DNA of 64,000 bases from Symbiodinium natans (lineage: Eukaryota > Sar > Dinophyceae > Suessiales > Symbiodiniaceae): NCBI GenBank assembly GCA_905221605.1, contig CAJNDS010000957.1, positions 402,501 to 466,500 of the forward strand, written 5' to 3'. Of the stretch, positions 10,480 to 20,099 are shown in pieces. Every line of letters begins with the position of its first letter. Position 1 is the stretch's first letter. The notes beneath the pieces are model-generated. The model saw only the letters and a program-made list of their open reading frames with translations, ran no database searches and had not been told where the DNA came from. The position numbers were made by a program, and so were the translations under genes.

Positions 10480-13400
10480 AAGGAGCTGACGTCCTCAGGG
10501 TTCTTGATGCCATGGTGAAACATGGGCCCGACCTCCTCGCTCGCCCACCTCATCAGAAGCCGCTGAGAGACTCGCTTCGAACTCTTGGCTGCAACAAGCA
10601 AACACATTGCACATACATACAGTAGACTGCCTGTTGAGGAAGACTCCATCGGCCACGTAGAACTCTAGACGTGGCCAAAGCGTCAGGGAGCCAGTGGGCA
10701 TCCGCCAGGCACGCGCGGGTCCAATGGCCTGTACAAGAAGCTTTGAGAAGCAAAGTTGAAGACAACAGCAAACACCCTTAGAATCCCTCACGCTATGCCG
10801 GCGCCTCCTTGGTACAGTGCACGTAGTCCCAGTACGGCTGCAAATCTGTTACCTGGCGAGACTCTGGAGCTTCGTCCGGAGCTTGACGCATCAGCGTCGC
10901 ACAAGGCGGCGCCTGGCTTGTCAAGTTCTTGTACATGTCGAAACAGGTCTCGTAGCCCTCCACACGGAGTGTCTCCATTACCTTAGCCCAGCACACAACC
11001 TTTCTCAGCACGTCGGGCGTGAAGCAAGAAAGGCTGCAACAAGAAAAGGCTGGTGGCACCAAAGGCGCCACCAACTGAATGGCACCGTTGTCCGATGAGG
11101 AGAAGCCGCTGGGGCGGTGGTCGTAGTAGTTGGCCCAACGCATGAGGAAGTCCCGTGCGAAGGCTGTGTTCCGTACCATGTAGTTGCCTGAGCCATTCAA
11201 GAGGCCCTGCGCAGACCTAGTCTCTGGGTGCTTGCAGTGCACGTGTTTCAGGCCGAGGACCAGCCATGATCTCGTGAAACAGGCAGCCTCAAGCTCTTCT
11301 TGGCTCTTCTTGGCTCTTCAAGCTCAAACTCCTCTTGATTTTTAGAGATCAGGACGGTCAATTCTTACAGAGATCAGCTCGACTCGGCTCAGGGCGATTG
11401 TAAAGCTGAACATCGGCACCGTGGTCGATCCACTTCTCCTCCGCTATCAGGTCGCATCGCCCGACAGTCCCAGAAGAGGAGAAGGATCCAGACAGAGGAA
11501 GGCTGAGGTCGCATCCAGCCCCCTCTTCGGCGCCGCCGCAACGACGTCGCCGTCGAAAACTGCTGCCACGTAGTCAGCTGGCTGGGTCTCCAGCCACTTC
11601 GAAACTGTGCAGTGCTTTCCTCGGCTCTGCTTTGCTTGGAGGCTGTGGTGTTGCTGCCTGGGTCAGTGATGGACAGACCTTGCTGCCGGGGCTCGAAAGA
11701 AAAAGTCCTTGAAGTGCCAGCATGCATCGTACTCAGAGGCTGTGAGCAAGTGCATATCATAGCCGTGCCTGAATCAGAGGGCAGCAGGGCAGCCGCAGAG
11801 GTCGGTCCAGTCACCCAGTCACCCGGTCACCCGGTCACCCGGTCCCTGCCCCCGGTCCTGTCGGCATAGCACCTCATGCTCTGGATCTGGGACTTAAACC
11901 GACCTCAACAGGGAGGGCTCTTGAAAACGCTCTTGAAGACGCCGAAGCCAAGGGAGAGAGGGGAGGGACAGAGTTCGACTCGGAGAGAAAACTCAGGTCA
12001 CGCGGCGTTGGAAAGCCAGATCTCCCACCTCACCGCACCCAAAAGAGACAAAGCTTCCAACTTCCAACAGCGCTTCCCTGTGCAGCCAATGCCACCACCA
12101 CGATGCCCACATTCCTTCGTGTTGCCCGCAGCTTGCTGGCATCGGCGGCGAGGAGTCCTCCGGGGCCGCATTCAACAGGTGCGGCCGTACAGCTCAGTCC
12201 TGCTGAGTTCCCTCAAGCTTCTCTCAAGCTTCTCTCAAGCTTCACTCAACTTTCTCTCAACCTTTTCTCCTGCAAGGCCTAGGATTGCCAGGATGGCAAC
12301 GCACTGCATTGTGGCGGAGCTGCCCCTGCGGGGCTCGAGCCCAGTTCGAAGGGTGCGCGACAGCTTCGCAGCAGCTTCGCAGCAGCTTCGCAGCAGTTTC
12401 TCACGACCTCTCGCGCCCTTCCAACCCTCATTTGCTCATTTCTCCGCGGATCCGTGCATGTTCTGCATCTGCTCCGTCGTTGCACTTTGCACCTCGAGCT
12501 CCAGGAGCTCCGAGAGGTGAGAACGCCGGGGCCCGGCTTTGTGACGCTTTTGGGTGTGTGTTTCGGGGTGTCTGTTTTGGGTCCAAAGCCCTGTGAGGGT
12601 ACCGATGGGCTTACGGCAGGGGCCCTGGCAAGGTGACTTGGGGGGGCCACCCCACTTAAGCTTTAAAAGAGCAATCGCCGAGGCGCTTCAGTGCCAAGAG
12701 GGCACCTACACAGAGCGAATTTCCTACGTTCCGGCACCAGTTTCCTGGGGCTTCAAAGCTTTCCCGGTAAGTCTGAAATGCACTGCTGAAAACACTTGGG
12801 CCTCTCTCCTTACAGATCCCAAAACCGAAAGCTGCTGAAGACAGCACTAAACAGCCCTCTCAAAGTCAGCGCTGTTAAACTGTTAAGGCGGACTCAGGGG
12901 GAGGCCGCCTGCTCCAGGCTTCTCTCTCCGCCCGCTGGGCAGCCGCCCCGTCCGCCGGAAAACGGCCCCTCTGAGGCTCTCCACAACTCAACAACTCAAA
13001 GCGCGCGCTTTGAGAGCTCCGGCGCTTGGAGTGGAGGGCTCCGAAGCAAGGGGCGCCTCTACGAGAGAACTAACGGGAAACAATTCCGTCTGCACTTTTC
13101 ACGATGACCTGCACCTCCCCACGAACCTCCCTCCGGCCTCACTGTGCACAAAACTGCGCAACCGCCAGGATGATCTCCTCATTGACCAATGCGAGGCCCA
13201 TGAAATGGCATTTGAAGTATTCTCTGCGAAATACGGTCCCCCCGTCCCCGCCAACTTATCGTTTACTCCCGAGCGGCATGCTGCTTCTCAGTGGCACGGA
13301 CGAAGCGTTCGTTCTTCTGAAGCGCGGGAGCCTCAAAGGGAGCTCCGAAGCAAAATTGTGCGCAAAAAAGGGCGCGTGGTGTGCAAAGGTGCAAAATGTG

Positions 13401-14345
13401 CAAACAGGCGAAGGGCAAACACGCACATTCTGAGCATTCTGAGCATTCTGGGCGTTCTGCATTCTGGATGCCGGCGATAGTCATCTCTTCCGGCGACACC
13501 CCATACCTGACTCATGAATCCAGGTGCTTTAGACAGCCACTTAGGCACACAGAAGCAAAGAAGCAAAGCAGCTCTGAGCTAACGGGCCTTCTTTCCACTG
13601 CCGCACTTGCCAGGGACTGCACCTTGAGGGCGCTTCATCATCAACACAGTATACAGCAGACAGTATACAGTGCAGTGTGCAGTGCGCACTCTCAGAGACG
13701 CTCTCGTTGGCATCTCGACTGGGACAGGGGGCCATCTGCATGGCGGTCTCCGCACGCCAAGGCGAAGCGGACGCCTTGGCGGCCGCGCTCGAGGCCTCCG
13801 AGAGGCGCTTCATCTCGTCCACCATCAGCTCCTCCCCCCACACCACTGCGTCTAGGGAACGATGATAAACCCCCCACGTGTGTCTATTTTTTGGGGAACG
13901 ATTACAAAGGAGAGAAAGAGCTAGCTGTCCCAAAAGACGGGCTCCGAGGGGCATCCCCGGCAGTCTCTCTCCCACCTGCATCTCCACAATCTCCGATGGC
14001 TTCATCTTCTTCCCCTTCTTGTCCTGGACGAGAGGCCCAACCAAAGCCCAGACACAAACGAGATACCGTTGGAGCGAGGTGGATACCCCAGAGCGCGTCA
14101 CTACCACCAGCCATTCAAAAGTTGAAAGAACTGATGAGGACTGAAAGCTAGAAAACCAGTTGCTTCATACAGGGCAAAAAAAAGGGGAGAGAGAGAGACA
14201 GAAAGAAAGAAAGAAAGAAAGAGAGACAGAGAGAACCCTTCCTGGGTGCGTGGGTATCCTTGCCAGTCGAAAGGCAAGAAGTGACATTGTTGTGCACAAG
14301 GAGTAGTATCAGTCCAAACGCAAACCGGACGAAGAGCGAGGACAT
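10480..14345 (-). CDS. GT-A type glycosyltransferase resembling the DUF273/GMA12-like group (split gene)
   Basis: A likely secretory-pathway glycosyltransferase in several minus-strand exons. ATG at 14345 begins MSSLFVRFAFGLILLLVH, a signal peptide or signal anchor. Later exons include 13976-14023 (DKKGKKMKPSEIVEMQ), about 13700-13851, about 13143-13222 (EYFKCHFMGLALVNEE, donor GTGAGG) and about 12700-12775 (ESFEAPGNWCRNVGNSLC). About 11520-11608 contains DYVAAVFDGDVVAAAP, where DGD fits the metal-binding DxD motif. About 11393-11445 has EEKWIDHGADVQLYNR. From 11206 the sequence reads NYMVRNTAFARDFL, then RWANYYDHRPSGF and SSSDNGAIQ. About 10480-10740 ends with HHGIKNPEDVSSFYY. The order of DxD, acidic Trp block, Asn-Thr-x-Phe and Asp-Asn-Gly-Ala matches this family as I know it. 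The signal exon and the earliest exons are assigned to the gene by strand and order only. Substrate is unknown. Confidence 0.65.
14180..14232. repeat. GA/GAAA microsatellite
   Basis: Purine repeat immediately 3' of the putative first exon of the glycosyltransferase, probably intronic. Confidence 0.85.
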
Positions 14346-14574
14346 GTCCACCGAGACAGCCTGAATCCTGGATCTTACTTCCAGAAAATTTCTGGAGCCT
14401 TCAACCATTGAACCAACAAAATCATCCAGCTGTGCAGTACGAGTAGCTTACCATGCCCGCACTGCTTCCTTCTCATTGACAGAAGTACAGTGAGATGACG
14501 ATGTCAAGCCACAACAATGACTGCAAAACAAAACACCCGATTCTTGTTTCTTTGAGAAACGCTACTGTGTGCCC

Positions 14575-14740
14575 TTGCAGCCCACTACGTCTTCTGCGGA
14601 TGAAAGTTGATTACGAACACATGCTGGTGGCCTGATGCTGAACCCATCAACCTCTAGACATGGCCGGCGTTCAGGCTTGATTCTTGCATCCTCGTTCGAC
14701 TTCAAGCTAAATCTCCTTAGCCCCAAATCTGGCATGCCTC
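14575..14740 (-). CDS. possible exon, unrecognised
   Basis: A minus-strand frame with balanced composition (KSNEDARIKPERRPCLEVDG, then SIRPPACVRNQL). It lies upstream of the signal-anchor exon of the glycosyltransferase and would belong to a different gene. No motif. Confidence 0.22.
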
Positions 14741-15057
14741 CGGAAGAGGCGTGGTGGCGTCGTTCTTGAGCAAGGAGGTGACACAGCTGGCCCTTGAGCA
14801 AGCTACACTGCCACAAACGATGTCCTCATCGTGACTGGCCCTGAGCTGAAAGCTTTCTAGAAGTTATAGCAGCTTCAGGGTGTTTTGAAGTGTTTTGGGG
14901 AGTGTTTTGGGGAGTGTTTTGGAGTCTTCCTGGCGCCCCCGGCATGAGGAGGCTGTTCTCCACGCCGGCTTTGGACCAAGCACTGCGCACCTGTCTGAGT
15001 GGGTCCAGGTTTTTTTTAGTGTTTTTTTTTTCTGTTTTTTTTTTCGTGTTTTTTCAT

Positions 15058-15190
15058 GGTTTAGGGTGGGGTTTAGGGTTTAGGGTTTAGGGTTTAGGGT
15101 TTAGGGTTTAGGGTTTAGGGTTTAGGGTTTAGGGTTTAGGGTTTAGGGGTTAGGGTTTAGGGTTTTGGGTTTAGGGTTTAGGGTTTAGGG
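15058..15190. repeat. telomere-like (TTTAGGG)n array, left half of the outer target
   Basis: Nearly perfect TTTAGGG units that end exactly at the LTR boundary of the minus-strand copia element. The array resumes at 45275 on the far side of the element, so the two parts were once contiguous. Confidence 0.9.
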
Positions 15191-15393
15191 TACGGGGGGC
15201 AACCGAAGGGGGACAAGGAACCAAACAGTCAACCCCAACCGAAGCCCTTAACTCCCCTGGACCAACCAAAAACCAAACCCAAACCACAGGGCACTCTACT
15301 TTTTGTTTCAGGCCCAGATTCTTGAGCCAAAATGGATATCGGGTTTTTGCAACCCTTTCAATACTACCTTTTTATACAAACTGCAGCTCCGCA
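15191..15393 (-). repeat. 3' LTR of the minus-strand copia element
   Basis: 203 bp. On the minus strand it begins TGCGGAGCTGC right after a purine tract GACAGGGGGAG and ends CCCCCCGTA at the telomere-like array. It contains CCATTTTGGCTCAAG (15321-15335). It lacks a 7-bp segment present in the 5' LTR. Confidence 0.93.
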
Positions 15394-15404
15394 CTCCCCC
15401 TGTC
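15394..15404 (-). other. polypurine tract of the minus-strand element
   Basis: Minus-strand GACAGGGGGAG immediately before the 3' LTR, the expected plus-strand primer site. The same 11-mer precedes the 3' LTR of the plus-strand element. Confidence 0.7.
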
Positions 15405-15616
15405 CCAGACATTGCTGGGACACCCTTGGAGGTGCAGATAACGGGCCAAAAACTGTCCTTCTTGACAGTAGCCCTCTGCTACTTGGATGTCTCAAGAACA
15501 TCACATCCCTTTTTGGGCATGCATACCTTGGTTTTACGTCATCCAGGACGAACCTTCAGCACATTGGCCGAATTCTTTTCACCGTTGAGGATCTTTTCAC
15601 CTCACACGGATAAAGT

Positions 15617-16010
15617 CTACGTTCCAGTAAACTGTTCTTCATCAAGGAATTCAGCGTCCACCACCCAACCTTTTTTGACGCAGCGCTTGCAAAGCGTTCT
15701 GGCCCTGGGCTGTGAATAACGCAGAACATCACAGTCACTGCTCGCACGCATACAGTTCCCACCCGCTGTTGTATACAAAGTGGCACTCGTGGGAACAACC
15801 ACCACCTTCCTGCTCCACAGCCATTTATACAGCCGCCGAAGGATATACCTGGCCAGTTCCCAGAGCGAGATGATTGCCACCAGATACGCAACGATATCCA
15901 CATTGTTAATGACCGTTTCAATACCTTGAGCCGGAACCATAACCGTAGATGTGTTGGATGCTCTGCACACTCCATCTTCTGAGCAAAAGAACCCAGTTTT
16001 TTACGCTTCT
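15617..16010 (-). pseudogene. C-terminal region of copia polyprotein with a membrane segment
   Basis: Downstream of RNase H, the frame from about 15970 to 15617 contains a hydrophobic stretch (NNVDIVAYLVAIISLWELAR) followed by basic residues and then a Cys-rich tail with CKRC. One transmembrane helix is predicted by eye. Canonical copia Pol ends soon after RNase H, so this is an extension. Its role is unknown. The stop follows EEQFTGT. Confidence 0.55.
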
Positions 16011-16499
16011 TCTCCACCCTGAACTGGTGCCATCCCTTGAAGAGATGCAGCCACCATCATGACCGCCACAGCAAGAGTAGCCTTCTTCAGGTCAGTCCCT
16101 CGAACCAACATCTGGAGACCCCAAAGGGCCTTTTGCTTTGCATGAACCTGTCCGCTCATCAGCTTTGTTAACAGGTCAGCAATCATGTACTCACCAACGG
16201 AGATGTGCAATTACCATATATCCACGGTCCACCAGAGACCTAACACCAGCTGCTCGGATTCGTAGATGTCGGGTCCTCCAGCTGCCAGCAGGGTACTGAA
16301 TAATCGAACACGTCGACACAGAATCTGTACACAACACCTTTTGCAGTGCTTCTTCACCTGTTCCAACCAAGGAGGCAATTATTGGAGTGCACGACTGTAT
16401 CACTGTTGCACCCTCAATTGATGCGTGTAACTCAGCTTCGGCAGTACTTAAAGCCACCGTTGATTGTCTTTGCGTTGCCCACATCACCGGACAATCACC
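16001..16499 (-). pseudogene. RNase H domain, 3' part
   Basis: Contains QSTVALSTAEAEL, the catalytic-Glu motif of Ty1/copia RNase H, then an Asp in LCTDSVST, RTRHLRIR, and the closing IADLLTKL. A frameshift lies near 16205. Its 5' end stops at 16499, where the 8-bp duplication abuts the inserted element. The missing N-terminal half is at 36913 onward. Confidence 0.85.
16492..16499. repeat. 8-bp target-site duplication, left copy
   Basis: CAATCACC. An identical copy lies at 36905-36912. Deleting everything between them plus one copy rejoins the RNase H frame (WGD on one side, CPVMWATQRQST on the other). Confidence 0.9.
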
Positions 16500-16690
16500 G
16501 GTGAAGAAGTTATCCGCGTCTTTTTTTTTTGGGTTATCTGCGTCTTTTTTTTTTTGGTTGTCTGCGTCTTTTTTTGTGGTTACCTGCGTCTTTTTGGTCT
16601 TGGTTTCCTGCAGCGCCTCGCACTTTTGCTTCCATCCTGAGTTGTCTGCATCTTTTTTTTTGGGTCATCTGCGTCTTTTTTTGCCTTCTT
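16500..16690. repeat. left terminal/subterminal repeat arm
   Basis: Copies of a motif near TTATCTGCGTC followed by a T run begin at 16510, 16534, 16558, 16580, 16642 and 16665, spaced 22-24 bp where regular. The same motif occurs inverted at the right end. Confidence 0.88.
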
Positions 16691-18460
16691 GCGTTGAGGG
16701 TTCAGGTTTGCGGAGAGGTTCAAGGTTTAGGGTTTAGTTGGGGTTTCGGGTTTAGGGTTTAGGGTTTGGGGTTTGAGGTTTAGGCTTTAGGGTTTACAGT
16801 TCAGGTCTTGGGGTTTGAGGTTTAGGGTTTGGGTTTAGGGTTTAGGGTTTAGGGTTTAGGGTTTAGGGTTTAGGGTTTAGGGTTTAGGGTTTCGGGTTTA
16901 GGGTTTAGGGTTTAGGGTTTAGGGTTTAGGGTTTAGGGTTTCGGGTTTAGGTTTTGGGTTAGGTTTGGGGAGAGGTTTAGGGTTTAGGGTTTAGGGTTAG
17001 GGTTTGGGCTTTGAGGTTCAGGCTTAGGGTTTACAGTTCAGGTTTTGGGGTTTGAGGTTTAGGGTTTGGGTTCAGATTTTAGGGTTTAGGCTTTAGGGTT
17101 CAGGGTTTAGGGTTTAGGGTTTCGGGTTTAGGGTTTAGGGTTTGGGGTTGGTTTTGGGTTAGGTTTGGGGAGAGGTTTAGGGTTTAGGGTTTAGGGTTAG
17201 GGTTTGGGCTTTGAGGTTTAGGCTTAGGGTTTACAGTTCAGGTTTTGGGGTTTGAGGTTTAGGGTTTGGGTTCAGATTTTAGGGTTTAGGCTTTAGGGTT
17301 CAGGGTTTAAGGTTTAGGGTTTCGGGTTTAGGGTTTAGGATTTGGGGTTTGAGGTTTAGGGTTTGCGGTTTGGGGTTTGGGGTTTGAGGTTCAGGGTTTC
17401 GGGTTTAGGGTTTAGGGTTTGGGGTTTCGGGTTTAGGTTTTGGGTTAGGTTTGGGGAGAGGTTTAGGGTTTAGGGTTTAGGGTTTAGGGTTTCGGGTTTC
17501 GGGTTTCGGGTTTAGGGTTAGGGCTTTGAGGTTTAGGCTTAGGGTTTACAGATCAGGTTTTGGGGTTTGAGGTTTAGGGTTTGGGTTTAGGGTTTAGGGT
17601 TTAGGGTTTAGGGTTTAGGGTTTAGGGTTTAGGGTTTAGGGTTTAGGGTTTAGGGTTTAGGGTTTAGGGTTTAGGGTTTAGGGTTCAGGGTTCAGGGTTT
17701 AGGGTTGAGGGTTTAGGGTTTGAGGTTTAGGGTTTCGGGTTTAGGGTTTGGGGTTTGAGGTTTAGGGTTTAGGGTTTAGGGTTAGGGTTCAGGCTTTAGG
17801 GTTTGGGGTTTAGGGTTTCGGGTTTAGGGTTTTGGGTTTGGGGTCTCGGGTTTCGGGTTTAGGTTTTGGGTCAGGTTTGGGGAGAGGTTTAGGGTTTAGG
17901 GTCTGGGGTTCGAGGTTTAGGGTTTAGGGTTTAGGGTTAGTGTTCAGGCTTTAGGGTTTAAGGTTTAGGGTTTAGGCTTTAGGGTTTAGGGTTTTGGGTT
18001 TAGGGTCTCGGGTTTCGGGTTTAGGTTTTGGGGTTTGAGGTTTAGGGTTTAGGGTTTAGGGTCTGGGATGTGGGGTTTCAATTTTATATTTACAGGGTTT
18101 ACGCTTGGGATTTAAGGTCTAGGGTTCAGGGTTTATGGTTTCTGTTTTTTAGGGTTTAGGGTTTAGGGTTTAGGGTTTAGGGTTTAGGGTCTCGGGTTTC
18201 GGGTTTAGGGTTTGGGGTTTGGGGTTTGAGGTTTAGGCTTTAGGGTTTACAGTTCAGGTTTTGGGGTTTGAGGTTTAGTTTAGGGTTTAGGGTTTCGGGT
18301 TTAGGGTTTAGGATTTAGGGTTTAGGGTTCAGGGTTTAGGGTTTAGGGTTTAGGGTTCAGGGTTCAGGGTTTAGGGTTTCGGGTTTACGGTTTGAGGTTT
18401 GGGGTTCAGGGTTTCGGGTTCAGGGTTTCGGGTTTCGGGTCTAGGGTTTCGGGTTTAGGG
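16691..18460. repeat. degenerate telomere-like (TTTAGGG)n array with higher-order structure
   Basis: About 1.8 kb dominated by TTTAGGG with TTTCGGG, TTTGGGG, TTGAGG and TTCAGGG variants. A roughly 200-bp higher-order unit containing TTAGGTTTGGGGAGAGG recurs near 16958, 17158, 17444 and 17870. No coding content. It ends in TTTAGGG directly at the LTR of the plus-strand element. Confidence 0.92.
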
Positions 18461-18747
18461 TGCGGAGCTGCAATTGGTATTGTAGAAAGGAGTTAGTGTT
18501 GGAAGTTGGAAGGGTTAATGAACCCGGTAATCGTATTTGGCTCAAGATGGGCTTGAACAGAAAGCCACAAGTTCAAAAAGAAGTGCCTGGGTTCTTAGGG
18601 TTTGGTAAGGGTGTGGATTCCTTCCCCCTTTCCTTCCCCCCTGGGTTGCTCTTATCCGTGTTCTTGGTTGTTTCTTGGTTCGATCTGGGAAATATAAGTT
18701 CAGGGCGATTAGGGGAGTTGATTTCCTTCCTTGGTTGTCCCCCCGTA
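18461..18747 (+). repeat. 5' LTR of the plus-strand element
   Basis: 287 bp from TGCGGAGCTGC to CCCCCCGTA. It contains GTATTTGGCTCAAG (18533-18546). It has a 16-bp segment around AAATATAAG that is absent from the 3' LTR. Confidence 0.93.
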
Positions 18748-18767
18748 GGTTATGAGCCCAAATTAGG
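18748..18767 (+). promoter_or_regulatory. primer-binding site complementary to the initiator tRNA-Met anticodon arm
   Basis: GGTTATGAGCCC starts immediately after the LTR. Its complement GGGCTCATAACC matches the conserved anticodon stem-loop of eukaryotic initiator tRNA-Met (CAT anticodon). Drosophila copia uses a half-tRNA primer with a very similar site. The same sequence follows the 5' LTR of the minus-strand element. Confidence 0.8.
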
Positions 18768-18813
18768 TTCCCTGCGGTTAAGTGTTCTTTCAAGGTTTTG
18801 GGATCAAGAAGCA

Positions 18814-20097
18814 ATGCCTTCTCCGAAGCGATGGCTCCAACTTGCCTCGGATGGTGGACAAGATGGTGGAGCTGGAAATGGTGCAGCTGAGTCTCTGGGT
18901 GAAAGATCGGTGTTGGAAGAGGTGATTCCCGACGCTGAAGAACATCTGGAAGAGGCCTTGGTTGCAGAAAGCCCCAATGTGGGTATGAATCCCAATAGGG
19001 ATATGGTTAGCAATGCTGAAGCTGAAGGACGTGCTGTTTCTGTACCGCCAAAGCCTGGTGAAAAAAGGAACTGGGATGCGACTGGTGGCATAGATCGTGA
19101 AATGGAGGTGACTGTTTTACGAGTGTTACACAAACACGGGTACCAGCCGTCGTCTTCGACTTCGGGTCGAATGGTAGACCAAGAGTCTCAGACCGATCTG
19201 ATTGGAGAAGTGCTACAAGCGACCAGGAGGCCGTTGAACAAGATCAAAAAGGGTCCATCTTCGAGTTCCCAAGGTGGTGGAAGCGGTCACAAACAGAAGG
19301 GTGCGGACGGCTTTGAAGCTGCACCTGCTGCTGAATACGCCATGGGGGAGGAGGAGATCCTACAGATGGAGGCTGAACGGTTGCGACAGCTGTCAGAAGA
19401 AGAGGACGAGATGCGACAGGTTTCTGAAAGGGACGGTTTTCGGAAAGACGAGCATCTGATCCAAGCGTGTGATGGCACAATGTGGGAATTGCACCTCCAT
19501 GAAGATGGGAGACAATATTATTACTGCCTGGATACGCACGAAACCAAGTGGACATTGCCGGTGGTAGGTGAAAAGGTGAAGAGTGACGAGGTGGTTGGGT
19601 CTCCTTTGGGCAATGAGCTGGAAATGGAGGCGGCACTGGATTCTTCATCCTCTACTCCGAAGACTGAGTCTACGAGGGCATTCCAGGGTAGTGTAAATAG
19701 TTTAGGTGAAAAAGATTTTTCCTCTACTATCAGGGATAGCGGTCCTAGGGCTGATGGTGACGCCCCGACCTCGGGTTCTCCTGATGAGGAAGGGATTCCT
19801 GGGAACCAAGCCAACATCGCTGGAGCTCAACACCTGGATCGGGAAGAAACAGAAGCGCTTTCTGAGGGTGGGGCAGCGATGGAATTGGTGGATCCAGAAG
19901 AGAAAATGCCCAATGAGGTGATCGGAACTGTGTCGGCTGCAGAAGAGCGAGTGGTGGATGTGGTACCTGTTGTTCAGGAAGGTGGTCCTGGAGATTCGGA
20001 GGATGGAGAGAAAAAGTTGTGTGTTACGACTGAGGAGGTCTCTTCGTTTGGTGCCAAGAATTCTGCCATTCAAGGGAAAAAGAAGCTTCTGGAATAG
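18814..20097 (+). CDS. gag-like ORF1 with a WW-like domain
   Basis: The first ATG after the primer site is at 18814. The open frame upstream of it is only LTR and leader. The product of about 427 residues is acidic and mostly disordered. A WW-like domain lies at 19480-19560: MWELHLHEDGRQYYY, then a Lys-Trp-x-x-Pro end (TKWTLP), with both signature aromatics and the central Tyr block. The frame stops at TAG 20095. The -1 frame is open from 20034 and continues in the same style into ORF2, so ORF1 and ORF2 probably form one product, by programmed -1 shift, by indel, or by sequence error at the A-run near 20077. Confidence 0.75.
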   Translation: MPSPKRWLQLASDGGQDGGAGNGAAESLGERSVLEEVIPDAEEHLEEALVAESPNVGMNPNRDMVSNAEAEGRAVSVPPKPGEKRNWDATGGIDREMEVTVLRVLHKHGYQPSSSTSGRMVDQESQTDLIGEVLQATRRPLNKIKKGPSSSSQGGGSGHKQKGADGFEAAPAAEYAMGEEEILQMEAERLRQLSEEEDEMRQVSERDGFRKDEHLIQACDGTMWELHLHEDGRQYYYCLDTHETKWTLPVVGEKVKSDEVVGSPLGNELEMEAALDSSSSTPKTESTRAFQGSVNSLGEKDFSSTIRDSGPRADGDAPTSGSPDEEGIPGNQANIAGAQHLDREETEALSEGGAAMELVDPEEKMPNEVIGTVSAAEERVVDVVPVVQEGGPGDSEDGEKKLCVTTEEVSSFGAKNSAIQGKKKLLE

Positions 20098-20099
20098 CT

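Noticed and set aside
13381-14151. 256-codon plus-strand frame
   Set aside because: Low-complexity Ser/Pro/Arg composition, and it overlaps minus-strand exons with plausible splice sites.
15321-15335. A spliced-leader RNA gene
   Set aside because: The match stops at CTCAAG without the GT donor and lies inside an LTR; no Sm-site or SL RNA body was seen.
18460-18813. Coding use of the frame upstream of ATG 18814
   Set aside because: This part is LTR, primer-binding site and leader; the frame is open by chance.
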